Notes: generated from the sequence alone by a model not told the origin. A DNA stretch of 64,000 nucleotides from Hymenobacter plasmatis (GCF_020711255.1 NZ_JAJFAW010000004.1:186001-250000); one strand, 5' to 3'. Numbered from the stretch's first letter, positions 27,437-36,609 are shown. Program-made: numbers and translations.

Positions 27437-27673
27437 TTAAGGCCGCATGGCCGGCGCGGTGGCCGCCTGCATTATCGGGTCAAACCCGATGCGCTGCATG
27501 GCCTCGGCCCAGGAACCGGTAAAGCGGATGGGATAGCAGGACAGATTGAGCGGCACGTTGAAGCGCAGGGAGCGATAGAGCAGCACAGTTTTCTGGCCGG
27601 GTTTGTCGGCGGGCGTCATTTCCAGACTGGTGGGCAGCCGGCCATCGGCTACAGCACGGCTGCTAACAGCCAC
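27437..27673 (-). pseudogene. Possible gene remnant (C-terminal fragment), unknown
   Basis: A 78-codon frame (MAVSSRAVADGRLP... ending QAATAPAMRP) with strong G/C preference at third positions, which suggests real or formerly real coding sequence. The middle (KTVLLYRSLRFNVPLNLSCYP) reads like a folded-domain fragment. No upstream continuation is found: the 200 bp before it are AT-rich with stops. I do not recognise the family; an intact small gene is the alternative. Confidence 0.3.
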
Positions 27674-27942
27674 GCAAATTGCTGCTTCAGCATGAAAAGA
27701 CTACGGCACACGAGCAACACAAATTATTTAAAGTCAATTATCTATGACAAGCAATACAACTATCAGCCGGCGCCTGCAAAGGAGCGCCATATCTAGAGCG
27801 GTGCTGGTGCAGCCGCCCGTGCTCATTATAAAATTAGCCGGCAGCAGAGCCGAAAAACAGGAGCAGTGTTAAGCCTCGTCTTGACAAAAGTCATTGCCCT
27901 ATTTAATCACTAACTCAAATAGGATGAGCTTTTTACTTATGA
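27674..27942. other. AT-rich intergenic stretch, no gene
   Basis: About 270 bp noticeably richer in A/T than the surroundings. Near 27883 the sequence GACAAAAGTC followed by CTATTTAAT resembles, in part inverted, the segment at 27360-27377 (GACTTTTGTC then TATTTAAT). No repeat family or promoter could be assigned. Confidence 0.4.
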
Positions 27943-28647
27943 CTATGCCAAACCCTGCCCCCACCCCTGCAGTTGCTGCGCGGGCCGGAAAAACAACATG
28001 TATACCCCCATCACCCACCCAATGGAGCCAACCCAGCCCGCAGCTACATCGGACGCAAAGTGGGCGCCGAGGTACATCCGGGCCACGCCCATGCCCCCGG
28101 CCCACAAGATGCCCACCACCAAGGCTAGCCAGCGCCAGCGCGTGGGCCAGAGCATTAGGGTAAGTGCCGCGGCCAGGGCCGCCGCCGCAATAGCGTGACC
28201 GCTGGGAAAGGAGTACACCGTGGCTGGGATAGGTGGCTCTTCCACCAGCTGGACCCACTCTTCGGGACGGGTGCGCTCGAACATGGCTTTGACGCCCAGA
28301 TGCAGCAACCAGGTTCCGGCCATGCTCGCGGCCACCAGCCCGGCCTGCCAGCGGCGGTGGGCCAGCAGCAGCCCGCCCATCAGGCCCGCGCAGAACGCCC
28401 ACATGGCCACCGTGCCGCCCAGCCGCGACAGCACCACGGCCACAGCGTCTAGTGAAGTTTGCCGGTGGGCCTGCAGCCAGGCCAGTAGCGCCCTATCGCG
28501 CACGAAACCTTCGTTTCTCCAGACGTTTTCTGCCAAATCCACGAATATCAGCCACGGAATCAGCCACCCCAGCACCAAAAACGCCACCCCTGCCTTATGA
28601 TGCCGAAACCAGCGTTCCGTCTTTACCACTGAATGCAGAAAGGACAT
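27943..28647 (-). CDS. PAP2 family phosphatase
   Basis: Protein of 234 aa. All three phosphatidic-acid-phosphatase motifs are present: KAMFERTRP (KxxxxxxRP), SFPSGHA (PSGH) and ARMYLGAHFASD (SRxxxxxHxxxD form with Ala replacing Ser). Five to six transmembrane helices fit the bacterial PgpB/BcrC-like layout. It probably dephosphorylates a lipid pyrophosphate or phosphate such as undecaprenyl pyrophosphate or phosphatidic acid at the inner membrane; the substrate cannot be told from sequence. It is isolated from its neighbours. Confidence 0.92.
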   Translation of the reverse strand: MSFLHSVVKTERWFRHHKAGVAFLVLGWLIPWLIFVDLAENVWRNEGFVRDRALLAWLQAHRQTSLDAVAVVLSRLGGTVAMWAFCAGLMGGLLLAHRRWQAGLVAASMAGTWLLHLGVKAMFERTRPEEWVQLVEEPPIPATVYSFPSGHAIAAAALAAALTLMLWPTRWRWLALVVGILWAGGMGVARMYLGAHFASDVAAGWVGSIGWVMGVYMLFFRPAQQLQGWGQGLA

Positions 28648-29037
28648 AACTCCGATACCCTAAGCGCTACATGCTATCAGAAGCATGCTTTGTTTTCTAC
28701 GTAGAACGTTGCCCGGGTGACACCAATAGATTGAGCCATTTGGGCCGCTCTGAGAATTGTCATTCTCAGCAATTGCCTTTGCAACCGCCGAGACAGGTGG
28801 TGTCGCTCGCCGCTGGAGGTGCTGCAGGTAGAGGGCCGAAGCAGCACGGCTTAAGTATGCTACCGCAGCAAGAAAGGCACACGGTTTACTCCAAATTCGC
28901 GCCGGGCGGAAATACTTGCAACTGCCCAGCGCCTGAGCTCAACCTCTGCCATTGCAGCGGCTACCTTCGCTTCCGTGAGCCGGCCCTCTGGGGCCCTTGG
29001 TCGTTTCTCATTATCGCCTTGCAATCTGTTCCTTCCT
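28648..29037. other. 390-bp gap with a permease remnant and a small palindrome
   Basis: The gap between the divergent PAP2 and amidohydrolase genes contains the permease tail at 28783-28854 and a perfect short palindrome TGAGAAT-TGTC-ATTCTCA at 28751-28768 that could be an operator. An AGCTCAA site lies at 28936. An in-frame upstream ATG for the amidohydrolase at 28975 is not favoured. Confidence 0.5.
28783..28854 (+). pseudogene. Remnant of an FtsX-type ABC permease C terminus
   Basis: Translation of 28783-28854 gives NRRDRWCRSPLEVLQVEG and then RSSTA stop. The intact permease encoded at 17710-20238 ends NSRDVLRRSPLEVLRAEG stop. At DNA level, about 31 of 35 bases around the RSPLEVL segment match the end of that gene. 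Upstream codons lose similarity within about 10 residues. This looks like a short relic of a permease-gene copy, with the stop moved by a few codons. No ATP-binding gene remnant was seen nearby. Confidence 0.6.
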
Positions 29038-30429
29038 ATGCGCCTTGTCCTGCTTCTCTGTTTCGCCTTGCTGCTCCTTAGCGGCGCCAGCCACGCCCAA
29101 CAGCTTACCATCGTGCACGTCAACGTGGTCGATGTCGTATCCGGCCGCATTCAGCCCGACATGACGGTGGTTATTACCGGCAAGCGCATTGCCCGGGTGA
29201 GCCCGTCGGCCCGCGTTAGTCCGCAATCCGGCAAGGTGGTCGACGCCACCGGCCAGTACCTTATCCCCGGGCTGTGGGACATGCACACCCATGTGTATTT
29301 CGACGGCACGGCGGCCGCCGGCACCGACCTGATTCTGCCCTTGTTCGTGGCCAACGGCGTCACCGGCATTCGCGACATGGGCAGCGAGCTGGAGGCCGTG
29401 CTGCAGGCGCGGGCCGACGTTGCCGCGCACCGGCTGGTGGGCCCGCGCATGGTGGTGAGCGGCCCCATGCTCGACGGGCCCAAGTCGCCCTACAAGGCCT
29501 CCATGGCCATTGCCACGCCGGAAGACGGGCGCAAAGCCGTTGACCAGCTAAAAGCCCGGGGCGTCGACTTTATCAAGGTGCAGTCGCTGGTGCCCCGCGA
29601 AGCCTACTTTGCCATCGCCGCCGAAGCCAGGAAAGCGGGCCTCCCCCTGGATGGCCACGTGCCCGACGCCGTGCGCGCCACCGAAGCCATAACGGCCGGC
29701 CAACGCACTTTTGAACACCTGATTGGCATTTTTGAGGCCAGCTCAACGGCTGAAGACGGCTACGTGATGGGCCAGGAAAAATCGCCCGGCCGCTTGCTGG
29801 CTACCTACGCCCCGCCCCGCGAAGCCGCGGTGGTCCGGCTGCTGGCGGCCCACCCGCTGGTGTGGCAATGCCCCACGCTGTTCTGGGAGCGTGGCCAGTG
29901 GCTGGTCGACTCCATTGCCTGGCGACAGGACCCCGACCTGAGCTACGCCGGCCGCAGCTGGACGAACCAACGCTGGCCCAAAGCCCAAACCAACATTGCC
30001 CGCACCCTCGACACCGAGCCGCTGGCCGTACGCGCCCGTTTCGTCACCCACGAGCTCGACCTCGTGCGCAAGCTGCACGCGGCGCACGTTGGCTTCCTGG
30101 CCGGCACCGATACGCCCGCCGGCGTCGACCTGATTCCCGGGGCCAGCCTGCACCTGGAGCTGCAGCGCTTCGTGGCAGCCGGCTTCACGCCCCTGGAAGC
30201 CCTGCAAACGGCCACCCTCAACCCGGCGCGGTTTTTCAAGCGGACGCAGGATTTCGGCACCGTGCAGGCCGGCCGCCTCGCCGACCTGGTGCTGCTCGGC
30301 GCCAACCCGCTGGCGGATATCGCCAACACCCGCAGCATCGTGGGCGTGCTGGCCGATGGGCAGTACTTCTCGCCCGCCGATTTAGCGCAGCTGCGGCAGC
30401 GGCTACAGCAGGTAGCGGCGGGGAAGTAG
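29038..30429 (+). CDS. Secreted amidohydrolase (imidazolonepropionase-like)
   Basis: Protein of 463 aa starting MRLVLLLCFALLLLSGASHAQ (signal peptide); the longer frame from 28975 would hide it. Metal-site motifs of the amidohydrolase superfamily are visible: LWDMHTHVYF (HxH), VDFIKVQ (carboxylated Lys), LDGHVPD, TFEHLIG (two His ligands) and FLAGTDTPAG (Asp). The C terminus (LNPARFFKRTQDFGTVQAGRLADLVLLGANPL) is the usual composite domain. It hydrolyses a cyclic amide or peptide-like substrate in the periplasm; the substrate is unknown. Confidence 0.92.
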   Translation: MRLVLLLCFALLLLSGASHAQQLTIVHVNVVDVVSGRIQPDMTVVITGKRIARVSPSARVSPQSGKVVDATGQYLIPGLWDMHTHVYFDGTAAAGTDLILPLFVANGVTGIRDMGSELEAVLQARADVAAHRLVGPRMVVSGPMLDGPKSPYKASMAIATPEDGRKAVDQLKARGVDFIKVQSLVPREAYFAIAAEARKAGLPLDGHVPDAVRATEAITAGQRTFEHLIGIFEASSTAEDGYVMGQEKSPGRLLATYAPPREAAVVRLLAAHPLVWQCPTLFWERGQWLVDSIAWRQDPDLSYAGRSWTNQRWPKAQTNIARTLDTEPLAVRARFVTHELDLVRKLHAAHVGFLAGTDTPAGVDLIPGASLHLELQRFVAAGFTPLEALQTATLNPARFFKRTQDFGTVQAGRLADLVLLGANPLADIANTRSIVGVLADGQYFSPADLAQLRQRLQQVAAGK

Positions 30430-30467
30430 GGTGTACACAGGAAGGAATAGCGTCAGGGTATCTGAAC

Positions 30468-30576
30468 GTCATGCCGAGCGCAGCCGAGGCATCTCGCGTG
30501 CCACCACTAATCTAATCGGTGCAGCGGCAGTAGTTACTGCATCACGCGAGATGCCTCGGCTACGCTCGGCATGACG
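30468..30576. repeat. Inverted repeat, family A'
   Basis: A 109-bp element with arms CGTCATGCCGAGCGCAGCCG and a near-complementary right arm ending GCTACGCTCGGCATGACG. The inner arm continues AGGCATCTCGCGTG/CACGCGAGATGCCT on both sides. This is the full version of the half-arms seen at 2221-2262/2436-2466 and 5178-5210. It lies between the co-oriented amidohydrolase and prolyl-oligopeptidase genes. Confidence 0.9.
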
Positions 30577-30633
30577 ATTTGCGTGACCCACATCAACCAC
30601 CTTAACATTCGGCAACCAACTTCCTGATGGGAG

Positions 30634-30641
30634 TATATTTG
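30634..30641 (+). promoter_or_regulatory. Bacteroidota -7 box (TATATTTG) upstream of S9 peptidase
   Basis: Perfect TAnnTTTG match 17 bp before the ATG at 30659, predicting a short leader of roughly 10-14 nt. It lies just after the A' repeat, which would therefore sit upstream of the start of transcription. Confidence 0.6.
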
Positions 30642-30658
30642 GGAAACCTCCTTTGTAC

Positions 30659-33487
30659 ATGCATAAGCACTTACTCCTAATTGCCGCGCTGATTTGCCAG
30701 CTGCCCGCGCTGGCTCAGCAAGCCCCCAAAAAGCCGCTCGACCACTCCGTTTATGACAAGTGGGAAAGCGTCATCAACCAAAAAATCAGCAACAACGGCA
30801 AGTACGTGCTGTACCAGGTGAAGCCCCAGCAGGGCGACGGCACGCTCTACCTGAAAACTGCCGACAACCGCCCGCTGGCCCAGATTAGCCGCGGCGATTC
30901 GGCTGCCTTCTCGGCCGATTCCAAGTTTGCGGTGTTCCCCATCAAGCCGCCGTACGCGCTGGTGCGCCAGGCCAAAATCAAGAAGAAAAAGGCCGACGAC
31001 ATGCCCAAGGATTCGCTGGGCGTGTACGCACTGGAAACCGGCAAGCTCACCAAATACCCCAACGTGAAGTCGTGGCAGCTGGCCGAGAAAGCCTCGGTGC
31101 TGGCCTTCCTGGGCAATAAGCCGGTGGTGAAAGACACCAAGCCCAAAGCCCCGGCCGATACGCTCAAGAAGCTCACCGACGGCCTGCTCGACGCCAACAA
31201 AGCCGGCGCGCCCCTCACCTTGGTAAACCTGCTGACCGGCACCACCCGCGAGTTTGCGTCGGTCACCGATTACCAGCTCAGCAAGCCGGGTAACCGCATG
31301 GCCTTCGCCGTGCTGGCCCCCAAAGGCAGCAAGGACGTGAAGTCGGGTCTGTTTGCGTTCGATGTAGCGGCCGGGAAGCTCAAGAAGCTGAGCACCGGCA
31401 AGGGCACTTATAAGAATCTGGCCTTCGACGACGCGGGCAAGCAGCTGGCATTCGCAGCCGAGAAGCACCCGGAGAAGGCGCTGGTGAAGCCGTTCAGCCT
31501 GTACTACTCCAACTTCGCCGCTGATTCGGCCGCCATTATCCTGCGGCCCGGTGATAAGGCGCTGAAAACGAACTGGTCGCCGAGCGGCTTCGGCAAAATC
31601 CTGTTCAGTGAGAACGGCGAGAAGCTGTTTTTCGGCACCGCGCCCGACCCCATTCCGCAGGATACTTCGCTGGTGGACTTTGAACACGCCAAGCTTGACA
31701 TCTGGAACTACAAAGACGACTACCTGCAGCCCATGCAGCTCAAGACGCTGAAGAAGGACCTGCAGCGCAACTACCTGGCCGTCATCTACCCGAAGCAGGC
31801 CAACAAGTTTGTGCAGCTCGAAGACGAGTACCTGCGCGACTCCTACATGGCCGACAACACCAACGCCGAATACGTGCTGGCCACCACCGACACCGCCAAG
31901 CGCGTTTCGATGCAGTGGGAAGGCAACACTCGCAAGCAGGCCTACCTCGTGTCGACGCGCACCGGCCAGCGCATTTCCATCAACCCGAAAGCCTCCAAAA
32001 GCCGGTTCCAGATTTCGCCCCACGGCGACTACGCCCTGTGGTACGACGACGCGGCCAAGGCCTGGTTTGCCTACTCCGTGGCCACCCGCCAAACCGTCAA
32101 CCTTACCCAGAAAGCAGGTGTGTCCTTCGCCGACGAGGAGAACGACTCGCCCACCGACCCCGAGCCCTACGGCTTGGCCGCTTGGACCAAGAACGACGAA
32201 GCCGTGCTGCTCTACGACCGCTACGACATCTGGAAAATCAACCCCAAAACCGGCCTTGCCACCAACTTCACCAACGGCCTGGGCCGCCAGCAGAAGCTGC
32301 GTTTCCGCTACCGCATCCCGGTGGACAAGCAGAAATTTATCGAGCCAAAAGACGAGCTGCTGCTCCTGACGCAGCACGACGTGGACAAGACCTGGGGCTA
32401 CTACCGCAAGCCGCTCGGCAGCACCAAAGCCCCCGAGCGGCTGGCCATGGCCCCGATGACCTTCTCGAATGTAGAGCAGGCCAAAAACGCCCGCCGCTAC
32501 ATCTATACCAAATCGAGCGTGAGCCAGCCGGCCGACGTGTACGTGAGCGCCGACCTGAAAAAGGAAACCAAGCTCAGCGCCATCAACGCCCAGCAGAAGG
32601 ACTACAACTGGATGACGGCCGAGCTCGTGCACTGGACCACTCCGCAGGGCCACGCCGCCACCGGCGTGCTCTACAAGCCTGAAAACTTCGACCCCACGAA
32701 GAAATATCCGATGATTTCGTACTTCTACGAGAAGGTGTCGGACGGAATCTACCGCTACCAGGGGCCCGCGCCCACCCCCTCGCGGCTCGACATCACCATG
32801 TTTGCCAGCAATGGCTACCTCGTGTTCACGCCCGACATCAGCTACACCGTGGGCGAGCCCGGCCCCTCGGCCGTGGAGTACGTGAACTCGGGCGTGGAGG
32901 CGCTGAAGAAAAACCCCTGGGTTGATGCCGCCCACCTGGGCATCCAGGGCCAGAGCTGGGGCGGCTACCAGGTGGCCTACCTCATCACCCAAACCAACAT
33001 GTACGCCGCTGCCTGGGCCGGCGCGCCCGTCGTGAACATGACCTCGGCCTACGGCGGCATCCGCTGGGAGTCGGGCATGAGCCGGCAGTTCCAGTACGAG
33101 CGCACCCAGAGCCGCATCGGCGCCACGCTCTGGGAAAAGCCGGAGGCCTACATCCGCAACTCGCCGCTATTCCAGCTGCCTAAGGTGCAAACGCCGGTGG
33201 TCATCATGTCGAACGACGCCGACGGCGCCGTGCCGTGGTACCAGGGCATCGAGATGTTCACCGACCTGCGCCGCCTGGGCAAGCCCGTGTGGCTGCTGCA
33301 ATACAACGGCGAAGCCCACAACCTCATCAAGCGCGAAAACCGCAAGGACATTTCCATCCGCGAGCTCCAGTTTTTCGACCACTACCTGAAAGGTGCTCCT
33401 GCGCCGGTATGGCTCGACAAGGGCGTGCCTGCTGTTGAGAAAGGCCGCAACTGGGGTTTGGAGGTTTCGAAAGGGACCGGGATGTAG
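30659..33487 (+). CDS. S9 family prolyl-oligopeptidase-type peptidase
   Basis: Protein of 942 aa. The ATG at 30659 (MHKHLLLIAALICQLPALAQQ) gives a signal peptide; a TTG two codons upstream is an alternative. The long N-terminal beta-propeller covers about 660 residues. The catalytic domain has GQSWGGYQ with Ser766, the Asp in MSNDADGAVPW and the His in NGEAHNL near the C terminus. The protein is longer than typical POP (about 700 aa), as in the large periplasmic S9 proteins of Bacteroidota. A strong bidirectional terminator follows 16 bp after the stop. Confidence 0.93.
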   Translation: MHKHLLLIAALICQLPALAQQAPKKPLDHSVYDKWESVINQKISNNGKYVLYQVKPQQGDGTLYLKTADNRPLAQISRGDSAAFSADSKFAVFPIKPPYALVRQAKIKKKKADDMPKDSLGVYALETGKLTKYPNVKSWQLAEKASVLAFLGNKPVVKDTKPKAPADTLKKLTDGLLDANKAGAPLTLVNLLTGTTREFASVTDYQLSKPGNRMAFAVLAPKGSKDVKSGLFAFDVAAGKLKKLSTGKGTYKNLAFDDAGKQLAFAAEKHPEKALVKPFSLYYSNFAADSAAIILRPGDKALKTNWSPSGFGKILFSENGEKLFFGTAPDPIPQDTSLVDFEHAKLDIWNYKDDYLQPMQLKTLKKDLQRNYLAVIYPKQANKFVQLEDEYLRDSYMADNTNAEYVLATTDTAKRVSMQWEGNTRKQAYLVSTRTGQRISINPKASKSRFQISPHGDYALWYDDAAKAWFAYSVATRQTVNLTQKAGVSFADEENDSPTDPEPYGLAAWTKNDEAVLLYDRYDIWKINPKTGLATNFTNGLGRQQKLRFRYRIPVDKQKFIEPKDELLLLTQHDVDKTWGYYRKPLGSTKAPERLAMAPMTFSNVEQAKNARRYIYTKSSVSQPADVYVSADLKKETKLSAINAQQKDYNWMTAELVHWTTPQGHAATGVLYKPENFDPTKKYPMISYFYEKVSDGIYRYQGPAPTPSRLDITMFASNGYLVFTPDISYTVGEPGPSAVEYVNSGVEALKKNPWVDAAHLGIQGQSWGGYQVAYLITQTNMYAAAWAGAPVVNMTSAYGGIRWESGMSRQFQYERTQSRIGATLWEKPEAYIRNSPLFQLPKVQTPVVIMSNDADGAVPWYQGIEMFTDLRRLGKPVWLLQYNGEAHNLIKRENRKDISIRELQFFDHYLKGAPAPVWLDKGVPAVEKGRNWGLEVSKGTGM

Positions 33488-33503
33488 AGTAGCATAATGA
33501 CTA

Positions 33504-33539
33504 AAAAGGCCCGTTTCCCAGTTGGGAAACGGGCCTTTT
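33504..33539. terminator. Bidirectional intrinsic terminator
   Basis: Perfect 17-bp stem (AAAAGGCCCGTTTCCCA / TGGGAAACGGGCCTTTT) with a 2-nt loop. The A/T-rich stem ends give T-tracts in both directions. It follows the S9 peptidase gene and faces the TPR gene from the other strand. Confidence 0.92.
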
Positions 33540-33580
33540 GCGTTGGTGGTACTGCGGGAAAAGTGATTGAGGCTCAGCCG

Positions 33581-33773
33581 CTGAACTAGCGCGAGCTTAG
33601 CGCAGCGTAACTCGTGACGGTTTATTTGGGCGAGGCTGTGCCTCGCATCCGAACGACCCAGCAATAGTCTTCTTATGGCCAGTCTTGCATTGCCGCCGAA
33701 GCGGCAGTGGAGGCCCAGCCTCTACCTCATAGCTGGTCACGAGTTACGCTGCGCTAAACTCGCGCCAGTTCAG
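33581..33773. repeat. Large inverted repeat, family E
   Basis: Two arms of about 38 bp, CTGAACTAGCGCGAGCTTAG onward (33581-33618) and its near-complement (33736-33773), separated by about 117 bp. The central part contains a second, smaller palindrome (GCGAGGCTGTGCCTCGC, 33630-33646), a related GAGGCCCAGCCTCTAC near 33710, and CCGAACGACC at 33650. It is larger than the other families and lies beside the AT-richer TPR gene. Only one copy is seen here. Confidence 0.8.
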
Positions 33774-33847
33774 GGGAGACGATACAGCCAGCTTATGCTT
33801 CGCCACTTCCGCGATGGGGAGTGTCGGAGGCCGCTTGAGTGACATCC

Positions 33848-34585
33848 TCAGTGGCAGACTTTCTCCCTAAAAGCTGCCACTTGAGTGTTGTTAACTCCAA
33901 GTTCCTCACAGCGCTTTAAATCAGCACAACAGCCGTTTAAGTCCTGAATCAAATATTTTGCAGAGGCACGATTTTGATAAGCTACAGCATACGTAGGGTC
34001 AAGCTTGATAGCTTGGTCATATGCCTTAATAGCTTCGGGATATTTGTTTGCGTGCAAGTAGGACTTTCCAAGTCCGTAAAAGATTGTTTTTGAGGCAGGA
34101 TTGATTTCTACAGCATGACTAAAATTCTTAATTGCTCTTGCAAAATCATGCTCCTCTAAGAATCCATAACCCAAGCCTTCGGATATCCGAACGTCTGTGG
34201 AATCGGCCTTTTGAGCTTGAAGAAAATATTGCCGAGCCTGCTCAAATTGTCGGAGATTATTATTACAAATTCCCAAATTCAAAAGAGCCAAATAATCCTG
34301 CTCAGAAAAGACAGTTGGATTAATAGCCAAAATCTGCTGTGCGTCTTTAATAGCTCCTTGGTAGTCTTGCAACTTGTATTTGGCTTTGCACCGAAGCAAC
34401 AAAGCTCTTTCCGATTCGGGGCCATTTTTAAGAATTGCATCGAACCGACGAATTGCCTCTTGGCTATTTCCTGCACTAAGTGCTTGTTCTGCTGCCGAGA
34501 ATTCCTTCAACTGCTCTTGTTGGCTCTGCGCTTGGCAACCTTGGCAGAGGGTTAATGTAATTACCCAGAGAAGTAGTCTTTTCAT
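33848..34585 (-). CDS. Tetratricopeptide-repeat protein, AT-richer than its neighbours
   Basis: Protein of 245 aa with a signal peptide (MKRLLLWVITLTLCQGCQAQ; a lipobox LCQGC is possible). Five or more TPR units follow, for example EQALSAGNSQEAIRRFDAILKN and GLGKSYLHANKYPEAIKAYDQAIKLDP. TPR arrays mediate protein contacts; the partner is unknown. Codons often end in A or T and the gene is clearly lower in GC than everything around it, which points to recent horizontal acquisition. It is bordered by the family E repeat and by the ABC-F gene. Confidence 0.85.
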   Translation of the reverse strand: MKRLLLWVITLTLCQGCQAQSQQEQLKEFSAAEQALSAGNSQEAIRRFDAILKNGPESERALLLRCKAKYKLQDYQGAIKDAQQILAINPTVFSEQDYLALLNLGICNNNLRQFEQARQYFLQAQKADSTDVRISEGLGYGFLEEHDFARAIKNFSHAVEINPASKTIFYGLGKSYLHANKYPEAIKAYDQAIKLDPTYAVAYQNRASAKYLIQDLNGCCADLKRCEELGVNNTQVAAFREKVCH

Positions 34586-34675
34586 CCAACAAATATGCGT
34601 TCAGCTTATTGAACCGTAGTACTGTTTGCAACGCAGATTGCAATACCGTCAACCCAACCCCGCCCGCCCCGGCCG

Positions 34676-34683
34676 TACCTTTG
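34676..34683 (+). promoter_or_regulatory. Bacteroidota -7 box (TACCTTTG) of the ABC-F gene
   Basis: Perfect TAnnTTTG match six bases before the ATG at 34690 (TACCTTTG-CGGTCT-ATG). The predicted transcript starts at or within a few bases of the ATG. No TTG at the usual -33 distance is visible. Confidence 0.7.
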
Positions 34684-34689
34684 CGGTCT

Positions 34690-36609
34690 ATGAATCTGTT
34701 ATCCGCCGAGAACATCTCGAAGAATTACGCCGACCGCTGGTTATTTAAAGACCTCAACTTCGGCCTGCAACAAGGGCAGCGCGTGGCCTTTGTGGGCATC
34801 AACGGCACGGGCAAGACCACGCTCATGCGCGTACTGGCCGGCCTCGAAATCCCCGATACCGGCCTGGTGAGCGTGCGCAAGGGCATCCGCGTGACCTACC
34901 TGGGCCAGCAGCCCGTGTTCGACGAAAGCCTGAGCGTGGAGGAAACCATCTTCGCCAGCCAGAACGACACGCTCAAGGCCATTCAGGAGTACGAGCACGT
35001 CATCAACGACCCCAACCACAAGTCCGACGACCTCCAGCGCGTGCTCGAGCGAATGGACGCCCTCAACGCCTGGGACTACGAAGCCCAGGTACAGCAAATC
35101 CTCGGCCGCCTCGGCATCCTGGGCGAGCTGCTGACCCGCAACGTGGCCCAGCTCTCGGGCGGGCAGCGCAAGCGCGTGGCTCTGGCCCGCGTCCTCATCG
35201 AAGAGCCCGATGTGCTGCTGCTTGACGAGCCTACCAACCACTTGGACCTGGCCACCATCGAGTGGCTCGAAAACCGGCTGTCGTCCCCCACCCTCACGCT
35301 GCTGATGGTGACCCACGACCGGTACTTCCTGGACAAAGTGGCCAATGAAATCGTGGAGCTGGACAAAGGCAACATGTACCGCTACCAGGGCAACTACGCC
35401 TATTTCGTGGAGAAAAAGGCCGACCGCGAAATGCGCGAAACCGTGGAAGTGGAAAAGGCCCGCCAGCTCTTCAAAAAGGAGCTCGACTGGATGCGCCGCA
35501 TGCCCCAGGCCCGCGGCACCAAGCAAAAAGCCCGCATCGACGCCTTCTACGTGACCAAGGAAAAGGCCAGCACCAACCTCAACAAGCAGCAGGTGGAGCT
35601 AAGCGTGAAAACCACCCGCCAGGGCGGCAAAATCATCGAAGCTGACAGCCTGAATAAGAAATTCGGCGACAACGTGGTGCTGAATGATTTCAGCTACGTC
35701 TTCAAAAAGAAGGACCGGATTGGCCTGGTGGGTCCCAACGGCGCAGGCAAATCCACGCTGCTCAACATGCTCACGGGCAAGCTGCAGCCCGATTCCGGCA
35801 CCATCGACGTGGGCACGAACACCGTGTTCGGCTACTACACCCAGACCGAGCTGGAATTCGACCCTTCGCAGCGCGTCATCGACATCGTGAAGGAAGTGGC
35901 CGAAGTAGTGGAGCTGGCCAACGGCGACGTGCTCACGGCCAGCCAGTTCCTCAACCTATTTCTGTTCCCGCCGGCCCAGCAGTACACGCTGGTGAGCAAG
36001 CTGAGCGGCGGCGAAAAGCGCCGGCTGCAGCTTCTGCGCGTGCTCATCAAAAACCCCAACTTCCTGATTCTTGACGAGCCGACCAACGACCTGGACCTGG
36101 CCACGCTCAACATCCTGGAAGACTTCCTGCTGCACTTCACCGGCTGCCTGCTCATCGTGAGCCACGACCGGTACTTCCTCGACCACCTCGCCGAGCACCT
36201 CTTCGTGCTCGAGCCCGGCGGGGCCGTGCTCAACTTCCCCGGCAACTACACCGACTACCGCGAGTACCTGGAAGAGCGCGAAACCGAAGCCGCCCTGGAA
36301 GCCGAAGAGAAGGCCGCCAAAGCCGCTCGTGCCGCCGCCAAGGCGGCCATCGTGCCCGCAGCTGTGAGCACGGCGGTGGCCCCGTCGCCGGCCAAGCGCC
36401 GCGCCACCTTCGCCGAGAAGAAGGAATACGAGCAGCTTGAAAAAGCCATGGCCGTGCTGGAAACCGAAAAAGAGCAGCTCACCGCCAACCTGAACGGCGG
36501 CAGCGGCAGCCCGCAGGACTTTGCCGCCTGGGGCGCCCGCCTCCAAGCCCTGGAAAAGGAATTGAGCCAAAAAGAAGAACGCTGGCTGGAGCTGGCCGAC
36601 TACATGTAA
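34690..36609 (+). CDS. ABC-F family ATPase (Uup-like)
   Basis: Protein of 639 aa from MNLLSAENISKNYADRW; an earlier in-frame TTG start at 34609 is rejected because the promoter box lies inside that extension. Two ABC domains are present in tandem without membrane segments: Walker A GINGTGKTT and GPNGAGKST, signatures LSGGQRKRVALAR and LSGGEKRRLQLLR, Walker B VLLLDEPTNHLD and LILDEPTNDLD. A long Ala/Glu/Lys linker and C-terminal coiled coil (residues about 555-639) follow, as in Uup. ABC-F proteins act on the ribosome or in DNA-related processes; Uup-like length (about 635 aa) fits. Confidence 0.93.
   Translation: MNLLSAENISKNYADRWLFKDLNFGLQQGQRVAFVGINGTGKTTLMRVLAGLEIPDTGLVSVRKGIRVTYLGQQPVFDESLSVEETIFASQNDTLKAIQEYEHVINDPNHKSDDLQRVLERMDALNAWDYEAQVQQILGRLGILGELLTRNVAQLSGGQRKRVALARVLIEEPDVLLLDEPTNHLDLATIEWLENRLSSPTLTLLMVTHDRYFLDKVANEIVELDKGNMYRYQGNYAYFVEKKADREMRETVEVEKARQLFKKELDWMRRMPQARGTKQKARIDAFYVTKEKASTNLNKQQVELSVKTTRQGGKIIEADSLNKKFGDNVVLNDFSYVFKKKDRIGLVGPNGAGKSTLLNMLTGKLQPDSGTIDVGTNTVFGYYTQTELEFDPSQRVIDIVKEVAEVVELANGDVLTASQFLNLFLFPPAQQYTLVSKLSGGEKRRLQLLRVLIKNPNFLILDEPTNDLDLATLNILEDFLLHFTGCLLIVSHDRYFLDHLAEHLFVLEPGGAVLNFPGNYTDYREYLEERETEAALEAEEKAAKAARAAAKAAIVPAAVSTAVAPSPAKRRATFAEKKEYEQLEKAMAVLETEKEQLTANLNGGSGSPQDFAAWGARLQALEKELSQKEERWLELADYM

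Noticed and set aside
28751..28768. The TGAGAAT-TGTC-ATTCTCA palindrome as a terminator
   Set aside because: Short, AT-rich 7-bp stem without a T-tract and located between divergent genes; an operator is more likely, but nothing supports a specific regulator.
30677..32992. A 771-codon open frame on the minus strand
   Set aside because: It is the antisense shadow of the S9 peptidase gene at 30659-33487; high GC at third positions makes such frames common. It has no family motif and a His/Gly/Val-rich unnatural composition.
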